Below are positions 1-6,213 of a stretch of DNA of 6,261 nucleotides, in pieces. The translations under genes were made by a program, and so were the position numbers. The stretch's first letter is position 1. Every line of letters starts with the position of its first letter. A model generated the notes under the pieces. It made no database searches and had not been told where the DNA came from. It saw only the letters and a program-made list of their open reading frames with translations. The stretch is from the NCBI GenBank assembly GCA_900549455.1, contig UROM01000105.1, positions 1 to 6,261 on the forward strand, in the 5' to 3' direction. The stretch comes from an uncultured Collinsella sp. Lineage in GTDB: Bacteria > Actinomycetota > Coriobacteriia > Coriobacteriales > Coriobacteriaceae.

Positions 1-3
1 GCT

Positions 4-41
4 CGCACGGAGAGCACATTAAGTGCTCTCCGGCTCGTGCG
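4..41. repeat. Strong inverted repeat (hairpin) downstream of gyrA
   Basis: The arms GGAGAGCAC (9-17) and GTGCTCTCC (23-31) are perfectly complementary around the 5-nt loop ATTAA. An outer 5-bp helix, CGCAC (4-8) with GTGCG (37-41), can stack on it across a one-sided bulge (32-36). Neither strand has a T-run after the stem, so it does not look like a standard intrinsic terminator. On the minus strand the loop contains an ATG (17-19), with GGAG (28-31) in one arm. The element could therefore be a start-codon hairpin of a gene lying off the left edge, an operator, a repeat, or chance. The repeat itself is certain from the bases; its role is unknown. Confidence 0.6.
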
Positions 42-105
42 GAACTCGCGATCGACTTCGCACGCCGCCGGGCGGCCGGGGCCGACGTGGGGTTCAAAGA
101 TTTTC

Positions 106-138
106 AAAAAAGCGGTCGGCGCGCAGTGCGCCGACCGC
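106..138 (-). terminator. Intrinsic terminator of gyrA
   Basis: GCGGTCGGCGC (112-122) pairs perfectly over 11 bp with GCGCCGACCGC (128-138) around the 5-nt loop GCAGT. The plus-strand A-run at 106-111 becomes U6 immediately after the stem in a minus-strand transcript. This is a textbook Rho-independent terminator. It starts about 40 nt after the gyrA stop codon and points the right way to end the gyrB-gyrA message. Confidence 0.93.
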
Positions 139-178
139 CGATATAAGGGGTCTGATGATTTTTACCAGCTAGGGCCTC

Positions 179-2920
179 TTACTCGTCTAGGAGATCCTCT
201 GGCATGTCGTTGCCGTCGCCTAGGTCGACTGGGGCCTCTTCGGAATCGGCTGCGGCCTCGGTACCTTCGCCTTCGGGCTTTTCCTTGGCTGCTGTCATGC
301 GGGCTACGGCGCATACACGGTCGTTGTCGTCGACGGTCATCATCTTGACGCCCTGGGTGGCGCGACCGGTTTGGCTAATCTCGTCGGTCTTGACGCGAAT
401 GACCGTCGCGCCCTCCGTCACGATGAACAGCTCATGCTGCGGGCCCACCGTCTTCATGGCTGCGAGGTTACCCTTGCGCTCGGTCATCTGGATGGTGTAG
501 ACACCCTGACCGCCGCGGTTCTGCTCCGGGTAATCCGAGACCGGCGTGCGTTTGCCGTAGCCGCGCTCGGTAATGACGAACAGGTCGCCGTTACCGTTGG
601 TAATCTCCATACCAAGAACGCTCACGCCTTCCTTCATGCCAATGCCGCGAACGCCGCTGGTATCGCGGCCGGTAGCGCGCACCTGGTCCTCGGGGAACAT
701 AATCGCCTTGCCCGCGGTGGTTGCCATGATGATCTTGTCACCCTCGCGCACGCGGCGCACGTTCAGCAGTGCGTCGTCGTCGCGCAGATTGATGGCAATG
801 AGTCCATCGCGGCGGCTGCGGTCATACGCGCTCATCACGGTCTTCTTGACCATGCCGCTCTTGGTGGCAAACATCAGGTACTCGTCGGCGGGGAACTCTC
901 GGCAGCTGATGACGCTCGCGATCTTCTCGCCCTCCTCGAAAGGCAGCAGGTTGACGATCGCGGTGCCGCGCGCCTGGCGCGTACCCACCGGCAGCTCGTG
1001 CACTTTCAGGCGATAGACTTTGCCCTTGTTCGAGAAGAACAGCACGTACTCGTGCGTGGATGCGATAAACATCTCGTCGATAACGTCGTCCTCTTTAAGG
1101 TTGACGCCCGACACGCCCTTGCCGCCGCGCTTTTGGGCGCGATAGGCAGCCACCGGGATGCGCTTGACGTAGCCGGTGTGGGTGATGGTCACGACCATGT
1201 CCTCGTCGGCAATCAAATCTTCGACATCCAGGTCCTTCTCGACATGGCTGATCTCGGTGCGGCGCTTGTCGCCGAACTTCTTGGAAATCTCGCGCATCTC
1301 TTCCTTGATGACGCCCAGGATTTTCTCCTCGTGCGCCAACAGGTCCTCGTAGTAGGCGATGGCGCGGCGCAAGCCGTCCAGCTCTTCCTGAATCTTGTCG
1401 CGCTCCAGGCCGGTCAGGCGGCGCAGCTTCATCTCGAGGATGGCCGTGGTCTGCTCGGGCGTAAAGCCAAAGCGCTCGATCAGGCGGCTGCTGGCCTCGG
1501 AGTCGGTCTGCGAGGAGCGGATGATGCTGATAACCTCGTCGATATGGTCGAGAGCCATCAGGTAACCCTCGAGGATATGGGCACGTGCCTGGGCCTTCTT
1601 AAGGTCAAAGCGGGTGCGGCGGGTGACGACGTCGACCTGGTGGTCGATATAGTGCTGCAGCATCTCGCGCAGGCTCAGGCATTTGGGAACGCCGTTGACA
1701 AGCGCCAAGTTGTTGGCACCAAAGGTCGTCTGCAGCGAGGTGTACTTGTACAGGTTGTTGAGCACGACCTGCGGGATGACGCCCTTCTTGAGTTCGATGA
1801 CCAGACGGATACCCTTCTGGTTGGACTCGTCGCGCATATCCGAGATACCCTCGATGCGCTTGTCGTTGACGAGCTGGGCGATCTTCTCCTGCAGGGTGCC
1901 CTTGTTGACCATGTAGGGAATCTCGGTAAAGACCAGGCGGCTACGACCGGTCTTGGTGGACTCCACATGAGCCTTGGCGCGCACGGTAATGGAACCGCGG
2001 CCGGTCTCGTAGCTCTGCTTAATGCCGGCACTACCCATGATGATGGCACCGGTGGGGAAGTCCGGACCGGGCATGATCTGCATGAGCTCATCGACAGTGG
2101 CGTCGGGGTTGTCGATCAGGTAGCAGGTGGCCTCGATTGCCTCGGTGAGGTTGTGCGGGGCGATGTTGGTGGCCATGCCGACGGCGATGCCCTGGCTGCC
2201 GTTGACCAGCAGGTTGGGGAAGCGCGCGGGCAGCGCCTGGGGCTCGGCGAGCGACTCGTCGTAGTTGGGCTGCCAGTCGACGGTGTCCTTCTGCAGGTCA
2301 CGCAGGAGCTCCATGGCGGGCTTTGCCAGGCGGCTCTCGGTGTAACGCATGGCGGCGGCGCCGTCGCCGTCGATGTTGCCGAAGTTACCGTGACCGTCGA
2401 TGAGCGGCGTGCGCATGGAGAACCACTGTGCCAGGCGGACCATGGCCTCATAGACCGCGGAGTCACCGTGCGGATGGTACTTACCGATAACTTCGCCGAC
2501 CGTCCAGGCCGACTTCTTGTGCGGACGGTTGGGGTAGATGCCGCTCTCGTTCATGGCGTACAGGATGCGACGGTGCACCGGCTTTAAGCCATCGCGCACG
2601 TCCGGCAGGGCGCGGGCGGTGATGACCGACATCGAGTACTCGATGAACGACTGCTTCATCTCGCGGCCGAACTCCGAAATCTGGAGCTGACCACCGTTGA
2701 TATCCTCACCGGCAGAGGCACCACGGTCGACTTCGCCAAAGCTCTCCTCGAGCTCGGCGTCGTCGTCCTCTTCCTCATCATCATCGGCATCGGGGTTATA
2801 GGCATCCGGATCGCCGTCCTCGCCCTGCTCAGCGCGGGCAAGCAGGCGCTTCAGATCATCGGGCATGCCGGCGTCGCCGGCCTCGTCCATACCCTCGTTA
2901 TTGTTGATATCGTCTGCCAC
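179..2920 (-). CDS. gyrA: DNA gyrase subunit A, with acidic N-terminal extension
   Basis: This is the breakage-reunion subunit of DNA gyrase (A2B2), which cuts and rejoins DNA and wraps it for ATP-driven negative supercoiling in the cytoplasm. Visible landmarks are DGLKPVHRR (110-118), HPHGDSAVYE (149-158), catalytic Tyr193 in AAMRYTESRL, IAVGMATNI (245-253), a helical tower/coiled-coil region (about 430-550), the GyrA box QKRGGKG (596-602) that marks gyrase rather than topoisomerase IV, repeated pinwheel blades to about 872, and an acidic tail (about 880-913). In the quinolone region, Ser154 and Glu158 match E. coli Ser83 and Asp87, so there is no obvious resistance substitution. The GTG start is chosen because AGGAGG lies 4 nt upstream. 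This start gives about 71 residues more than E. coli GyrA before the conserved core, including a run of Asp/Glu at residues 44-59. Trp139 sits where E. coli has Arg68. The gene lies 156 nt after gyrB and is probably co-transcribed with it. The identity is near certain; the exact start is likely. Confidence 0.98.
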   Translation of the reverse strand: MADDINNNEGMDEAGDAGMPDDLKRLLARAEQGEDGDPDAYNPDADDDEEEDDDAELEESFGEVDRGASAGEDINGGQLQISEFGREMKQSFIEYSMSVITARALPDVRDGLKPVHRRILYAMNESGIYPNRPHKKSAWTVGEVIGKYHPHGDSAVYEAMVRLAQWFSMRTPLIDGHGNFGNIDGDGAAAMRYTESRLAKPAMELLRDLQKDTVDWQPNYDESLAEPQALPARFPNLLVNGSQGIAVGMATNIAPHNLTEAIEATCYLIDNPDATVDELMQIMPGPDFPTGAIIMGSAGIKQSYETGRGSITVRAKAHVESTKTGRSRLVFTEIPYMVNKGTLQEKIAQLVNDKRIEGISDMRDESNQKGIRLVIELKKGVIPQVVLNNLYKYTSLQTTFGANNLALVNGVPKCLSLREMLQHYIDHQVDVVTRRTRFDLKKAQARAHILEGYLMALDHIDEVISIIRSSQTDSEASSRLIERFGFTPEQTTAILEMKLRRLTGLERDKIQEELDGLRRAIAYYEDLLAHEEKILGVIKEEMREISKKFGDKRRTEISHVEKDLDVEDLIADEDMVVTITHTGYVKRIPVAAYRAQKRGGKGVSGVNLKEDDVIDEMFIASTHEYVLFFSNKGKVYRLKVHELPVGTRQARGTAIVNLLPFEEGEKIASVISCREFPADEYLMFATKSGMVKKTVMSAYDRSRRDGLIAINLRDDDALLNVRRVREGDKIIMATTAGKAIMFPEDQVRATGRDTSGVRGIGMKEGVSVLGMEITNGNGDLFVITERGYGKRTPVSDYPEQNRGGQGVYTIQMTERKGNLAAMKTVGPQHELFIVTEGATVIRVKTDEISQTGRATQGVKMMTVDDNDRVCAVARMTAAKEKPEGEGTEAAADSEEAPVDLGDGNDMPEDLLDE

Positions 2921-2930
2921 GTTACCTCCT
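2921..2930 (-). promoter_or_regulatory. Ribosome-binding site of gyrA
   Basis: The minus strand reads AGGAGGTAAC directly before the GTG at 2918-2920. AGGAGG is a full Shine-Dalgarno match with a short 4-nt spacer. It supports the GTG start over the later in-frame ATG codons at residues 11 and 19, which lack a comparable site, so the acidic N-terminal extension is probably translated. Confidence 0.85.
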
Positions 2931-3012
2931 CATGGTTTGCGTGGTCCATTAATCATCCTGCCACGGAGACGGCTTTTCCAGGTGCCGCAGATTCGCTCGA
3001 AAGAGGAGGGAA

Positions 3013-3028
3013 GCGTACTTGGGTACGC
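3013..3028 (-). other. Small hairpin in the gyrB-gyrA intergenic gap
   Basis: GCGTAC (3013-3018) and GTACGC (3023-3028) form a perfect 6-bp stem with a 4-nt loop. In the minus-strand transcript a pyrimidine-rich stretch (roughly 2998-3012) follows, but it lacks a run of U. The hairpin is too weak to call a terminator. It could be an attenuator or a processing site, or simply mRNA structure between co-transcribed genes. Confidence 0.35.
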
Positions 3029-3076
3029 GACCGACGATTGAGGGCGAAGGTGCGGTGGCTGGGAAAGCCGAACAGG

Positions 3077-5107
3077 TTAGGCGTCTAGGAAGCGTGCGTC
3101 ATGGGCGTGCTTCTCGATGTACTCACGGCGATAGCCGACCTCGGAACCCATCAGTTCGCGCACGGCACGGTCCGCCACCACGGCGTCCTCGATCGACACG
3201 CGCTGCAGAATGCGGGTCTTGGGGTCCATCGTCGTCGAGGCAAGCTGCTTGGGGTCCATCTCGCCCAGGCCCTTGTAGCGCTGGACGGTGTAGCCCTTGC
3301 GCTTTTTAGTGATCTTGCCGTCCTTGGCCTTGCCGTCCTCGTCGTTGTCGTCGAGGTTCAGCCCCAGGCTCTGGATGGTGTCGCGCAGGATCTCGTCTTC
3401 GGGCTGGCGGCCGTTGGGATACACGTAGTGAATCTTGTTGCGCACCTTGATGCCAAAGATGGGCGGGCAGGCGACATAAACGTAACCGGCGTCAATCAAC
3501 GGGCGCATGTACTTGTAGAAGAACGTCAGCAGCAGGATGCGGATATGCGCACCGTCGACGTCTGCATCGGTCATGATGATGATCTTGTGGTAGCGCGCCT
3601 TGGTGATATCGAAGTCGCCGCCGTCGCCGGCGCTCGTCGTGACGCCGCAGCCGATCGCGGTGATGAGCGACTGGATGGTGTCACTCGAGAACGCGCGGTG
3701 GTCACCCACGCGCTCGACGTTCAAAATCTTGCCGCGCAGGGGCAGAATCGCCTGGATGTCTCGGCGACGGCCGTCCTTGGCCGAGCCGCCTGCCGAGTCG
3801 CCCTCTACGATAAAGAGCTCAGTCAACTCGGCATCGCGCACCGAACAGTCGGCGAGCTTGCCGGGCAGCGACGCCGTCTCGAGCAGGCTCTTGCGGCGGG
3901 TCGCCTCGCGCGCCTTGCGGGCGGCGTTGCGCGCCTTGCAGGCCTGCTGGGCCTTCTTGACGATCTCACGAGCGGGCTTGGGATGCTCCTCGAGGTAATC
4001 GGCAAGGCCGTCGGTCACGATCTTGAGCGTCAGCGCGCGCATATAGGAGCTGCCGAGCTTGGCCTTGGTCTGGCCCTCAAACTGCGGATCGGGCAGTTTG
4101 ACCGAGATAACGGCCGAAAGGCCCTCGCGCACATCGTCGCCGGTCAGGTTGGCGTCTTTTTCCTTGAGCAGGTTCTGCTTGCGGGCGTAATCGTTGATCA
4201 CGCGGGTGAGTGCGGTACGGAAGCCCTCGAGGTGCATACCGCCCTCGGGGGTGTAGATGTCGTTGGCAAACGACATGACGTTCTCGCCGTAGCCGCTATT
4301 CCACTGCAAGGACACCTCGACCTCGCCCATCTTGGTCACGGGCGCATCCGGATCCGATTTGCCCTCAATATAGATGGGCTCCTTAAAGGCCTCGGGGACA
4401 TCCTTGCCCTCGTTGAGGAACTTGACGAAGTCGATGATGCCGCCGGCATAGCAAAACTCCTCCACATGGGGAGTCGCCTCGCGCTCGTCGGTCAGCACGA
4501 TCTTGAGGTTCTTGTTGAGGAATGCCGTCTCCTGCAGACGGTTGTGCAGCGTGTCGAAATCGTAGATGCAGGTCTCGAAGATCTCGTCGTCGGGCCAGAA
4601 GCTGACAGTGGTACCCGTCGTCTCCGAAGTGCCCACGACCTCCATCTTCTTGACGGTCTTGCCGCGCGAGAACTCCATCTCGTAGATGTTGCCATCGCGG
4701 CATACCTGTACGACCACGCGCCTGGACAGGGCGTTGACGACGGAGATGCCCACGCCGTGCAGGCCGCCCGAGACCTTGTAGGCCGAGTTATCGAACTTAC
4801 CGCCGGCGTGCAGGATCGTCATAACGACCTCGAGCGTCGGGATCTTTTTGATGGGATGCTCGTCGACGGGGATGCCTCGCCCGTTGTCGACGACCGTGAT
4901 GGAGTTGTCGGCGTGGACCGTCACCTGAATCTCGGTGCAGAAACCGGCCATGGCTTCGTCAACGGAGTTGTCAACGATCTCCCACACCAGGTGATGCAGG
5001 CCGCTGGCGCTCGTCGAGCCGATGTACATGCCCGGGCGCTTACGAACGGCCTCGAGACCTTCGAGAATCTTAATCTCGCCGCCATCGTAATCGTTTTCGT
5101 TTGCCAC
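3077..5107 (-). CDS. gyrB: DNA gyrase subunit B (ATPase/TOPRIM)
   Basis: GyrB is the ATPase subunit that drives strand passage by gyrase and supplies the TOPRIM metal site. GHKL ATPase motifs are EIVDNSVDEA (43-52; Glu43 as general base, Asn47 for Mg), DNGRGIP (74-80), GGLHGVG (114-120), and the QTK loop (346-348) that reaches the ATP gamma-phosphate. TOPRIM motifs are EGDSAGG (435-441; Glu435), PLRGKILNVE (456-465) and TDADVDGAHIR (513-523; acidic Asp514/516/518). The C-terminal GyrB hallmark YKGLGEMDP is at 611-619. At 676 residues it lacks the large insertion of E. coli GyrB, as is usual outside Proteobacteria. Gyrase rather than ParE is favoured by pairing with a GyrA-box-bearing partner next door and by the recF/DUF721 context. 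The GTG start is preceded by AAGGAGG 4 nt upstream. A charged linker (about 586-604) and LGSSYMRA (351-358), where relatives such as B. subtilis have an LGNSEAR-type motif, are mild oddities. Confidence 0.98.
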   Translation of the reverse strand: MANENDYDGGEIKILEGLEAVRKRPGMYIGSTSASGLHHLVWEIVDNSVDEAMAGFCTEIQVTVHADNSITVVDNGRGIPVDEHPIKKIPTLEVVMTILHAGGKFDNSAYKVSGGLHGVGISVVNALSRRVVVQVCRDGNIYEMEFSRGKTVKKMEVVGTSETTGTTVSFWPDDEIFETCIYDFDTLHNRLQETAFLNKNLKIVLTDEREATPHVEEFCYAGGIIDFVKFLNEGKDVPEAFKEPIYIEGKSDPDAPVTKMGEVEVSLQWNSGYGENVMSFANDIYTPEGGMHLEGFRTALTRVINDYARKQNLLKEKDANLTGDDVREGLSAVISVKLPDPQFEGQTKAKLGSSYMRALTLKIVTDGLADYLEEHPKPAREIVKKAQQACKARNAARKAREATRRKSLLETASLPGKLADCSVRDAELTELFIVEGDSAGGSAKDGRRRDIQAILPLRGKILNVERVGDHRAFSSDTIQSLITAIGCGVTTSAGDGGDFDITKARYHKIIIMTDADVDGAHIRILLLTFFYKYMRPLIDAGYVYVACPPIFGIKVRNKIHYVYPNGRQPEDEILRDTIQSLGLNLDDNDEDGKAKDGKITKKRKGYTVQRYKGLGEMDPKQLASTTMDPKTRILQRVSIEDAVVADRAVRELMGSEVGYRREYIEKHAHDARFLDA

Positions 5108-5118
5108 ACGTCCTCCTT
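5108..5118 (-). promoter_or_regulatory. Ribosome-binding site of gyrB
   Basis: The minus strand reads AAGGAGGACGT immediately before the GTG at 5105-5107. It is a near-perfect Shine-Dalgarno with a 4-nt spacer after AGGAGG. No other start codon gives a protein that aligns as well with the usual GyrB N-terminus. The same design (AGGAGG, 4 nt, GTG GCA) occurs at gyrA. Confidence 0.85.
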
Positions 5119-5130
5119 CAGCTAAGAAAA

Positions 5131-5159
5131 TGTGTACAGCCTTACTAGTTTATCGTAAA
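5131..5159 (-). promoter_or_regulatory. Candidate promoter of gyrB-gyrA
   Basis: A terminator just upstream implies that gyrB needs its own promoter. The best candidate I can read is TTTACG (-35, 5154-5159) and TACACA (-10, 5131-5136) with a 17-bp spacer. Both boxes match the consensus only partly, and the -35 overlaps the terminator T-run. The alternative -10-like string TAAACT around 5147-5152 would put the -35 inside the terminator stem. Need for a promoter here is an inference from context; the exact boxes are weakly supported. Confidence 0.3.
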
Positions 5160-5186
5160 AAAATACCCTCGGGAACGAGGGTATTT
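5157..5186 (-). terminator. Intrinsic terminator after recF-DUF721
   Basis: AAATACCCTCG (5161-5171) pairs perfectly over 11 bp with CGAGGGTATTT (5176-5186) around a 4-nt loop. The plus-strand A-run 5157-5163 gives U7 at the base of the stem in the minus-strand transcript. It lies 27 nt after the DUF721 stop and about 50 nt before gyrB, so it should separate the recF-DUF721 unit from gyrB-gyrA, wholly or partly. The plus-strand reading has only three T after the stem, so it is directional. Confidence 0.93.
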
Positions 5187-5212
5187 GGCTCTACAAGGCC
5201 ACCAGATGCGAT

Positions 5213-5776
5213 TTAAGGCTCTTTTTTGTCCTGCACGCCCTTCGCCCACTCGGCACTGGCTCTCATGGCGTTCTCGAGGGCCTCGCGCAGTTTTTGGTCC
5301 TCGATGGGTGCCACCTGGCGCTCGATCTCGGCACGCTCGGCGCCGCTTAGGTCGGCATGCGGAGCCGGCGGACGCTCGGGCGCGGCCGGACGCAGGCGCT
5401 CTTTGGCAGCGGGCGGTGTGTGGCCGGGGGCGGTCGTCTTGAACACCAGGCCGTCTACGTGCGCGCCGGCGCGCTCCATGCGCGCGCGGATAATCTCGCG
5501 CAAGAGTGTCATCTCCTGCGTCCATGAGGGCGAATCGAGGTACACCAGCAGTTCGTTGGACTCGGGCAGGTAGCGCAGGCCCGTCACGTGGCGTCCCTCG
5601 CGCGTGCCCGAGCACACCGCATTCCAGGCGCGATAGACCGCACGAGATTCCTCTGCAGCCTCCATCTGCGCGCGGCGCTCGGGTGTCGCGGCCGCCAGGA
5701 TGCGCTGACGCTCGGCATCCAAAAAGCCGCCAAAGGCAACCGTTCCGTTCTCGCGCTCGTAATTAGCACGTCTCAC
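5213..5776 (-). CDS. DUF721 (DciA-like) protein, probable helicase-loading factor
   Basis: This 187-residue protein is of the DUF721 family, to which DciA, a loader/partner of the replicative helicase DnaB, belongs. The family core is at about residues 48-112: YRAWNAVC (48-55), then GRHVTGLRYLPESNELLVYL (61-80), then DSPSWTQEMTLLREIIRARM (81-100). This matches the usual pattern of a Trp near the domain start, a beta strand, the S-x-x-W-x-x-E/Q-L-x-x-L segment and a helix. After about residue 113 comes a Pro/Ala-rich linker and a charged helical tail (145-187). The sequence has no signal peptide or membrane segment. The GTG start (5774-5776) is the first start codon after an in-frame TGA (5783-5785). 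It gives a 14-nt overlap with recF, implying translational coupling. The ribosome-binding site is only G-rich (GGTGGTGA), so it probably relies on coupling. The position between recF and gyrB is the classic site of actinobacterial DUF721 genes. The family call is good; the helicase-loader role is inferred. Confidence 0.88.
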   Translation of the reverse strand: MRRANYERENGTVAFGGFLDAERQRILAAATPERRAQMEAAEESRAVYRAWNAVCSGTREGRHVTGLRYLPESNELLVYLDSPSWTQEMTLLREIIRARMERAGAHVDGLVFKTTAPGHTPPAAKERLRPAAPERPPAPHADLSGAERAEIERQVAPIEDQKLREALENAMRASAEWAKGVQDKKEP

Positions 5777-6213
5777 CCATGTTCACCACCTTGGCTCGAT
5801 CAAGCAGGTCATCGGTAAAATACCCCAGATTGGTGGTGGTTATGACCGTCTGGATATCATCACCGATCAGCTGCAGAAAAGCGCCTCGGCGCCCGGCGTC
5901 GAGCTCGCTCATCACGTCGTCCAAAAGCAGCAGCGGCGCGGTGCCCAGGATATCGCGCGCCACGGCCACTTCTGCCACCTTCCAGGCAAGCACCAGCGTT
6001 CGCTGCTGGCCCTGGCTGGCAAATGAACGGGCCGACCGGCCCGCGACGGAAAACTCGATCTCGTCGCGATGCGGACCCACGAGCGTCACGCCGCGGCGAA
6101 TCTCCTCGTCGGCGCGCTCATCGAGCGCCGAGAGCATGCGCTCATACGCCCAGCCCCTGAGCTCGTCGCGATCCATGGTGCGAGGCAGGTCACCAAGCGT
6201 GGACACATAGGAC
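5763..6213 (-). CDS. recF: RecF, C-terminal fragment cut by the contig end
   Basis: This is the C-terminal ~149 residues of RecF, the SMC/ABC-like ATPase that works with RecO and RecR to load RecA at single-strand gaps and stalled forks. It contains LVGPHRDEIEF, the ABC-type signature SFASQGQQRTLVLAWK, the Walker B region LLLLDDVMSELD with its D-loop, and the switch-like ITTTNLGYF near the end. Full RecF proteins run about 360-400 residues, so the Walker A half is missing. It is missing because the read ends in sequencing adapter at 6214, not because of a biological truncation. The first true codon is the Ser at 6210-6212; the apparent upstream residues MCIRDR come from adapter bases. The TAA stop (5763-5765) lies inside the start of the DUF721 gene, with a 14-nt overlap. 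Confidence 0.95.

Noticed and set aside
1..105. tRNA genes after gyrA, as seen in some bacteria
   Set aside because: No cloverleaf, T-loop consensus or CCA-adjacent acceptor stem could be built from these bases.
37..348. A 103-codon plus-strand frame at the left end
   Set aside because: It runs through the gyrA terminator stem and into the 3' end of gyrA. It has no ribosome-binding site and arginine-rich shadow composition.
2449..2470. Quinolone-resistance mutation in gyrA
   Set aside because: The two key positions are Ser and Glu, both compatible with sensitivity in many species.
371..2587. A 738-codon open frame on the plus strand opposite gyrA
   Set aside because: It is in exact codon register with gyrA and begins at a TTG. 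It shows no recognisable domain and has the repetitive composition of a reverse-complement shadow. gyrA itself is unmistakable.
2922..2933. Tiny ATG-AGG-AGG-TAA frame just before gyrA as a leader peptide
   Set aside because: It is simply the Shine-Dalgarno read as codons after a chance ATG. Nothing else supports translation.
2940..3000. A separate gyrA promoter in the gyrB-gyrA gap
   Set aside because: I could not find -35 and -10 boxes with acceptable match and spacing, and no terminator isolates gyrA from gyrB.
179..5107. Topoisomerase IV (ParC/ParE) instead of gyrase
   Set aside because: The GyrA box QKRGGKG, the full pinwheel domain and the recF-DUF721 neighbourhood all point to gyrase.
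3101..5125. A 674-codon open frame on the plus strand opposite gyrB
   Set aside because: It has the same codon-register shadow origin as the frame opposite gyrA, with no ribosome-binding site or domain of its own.
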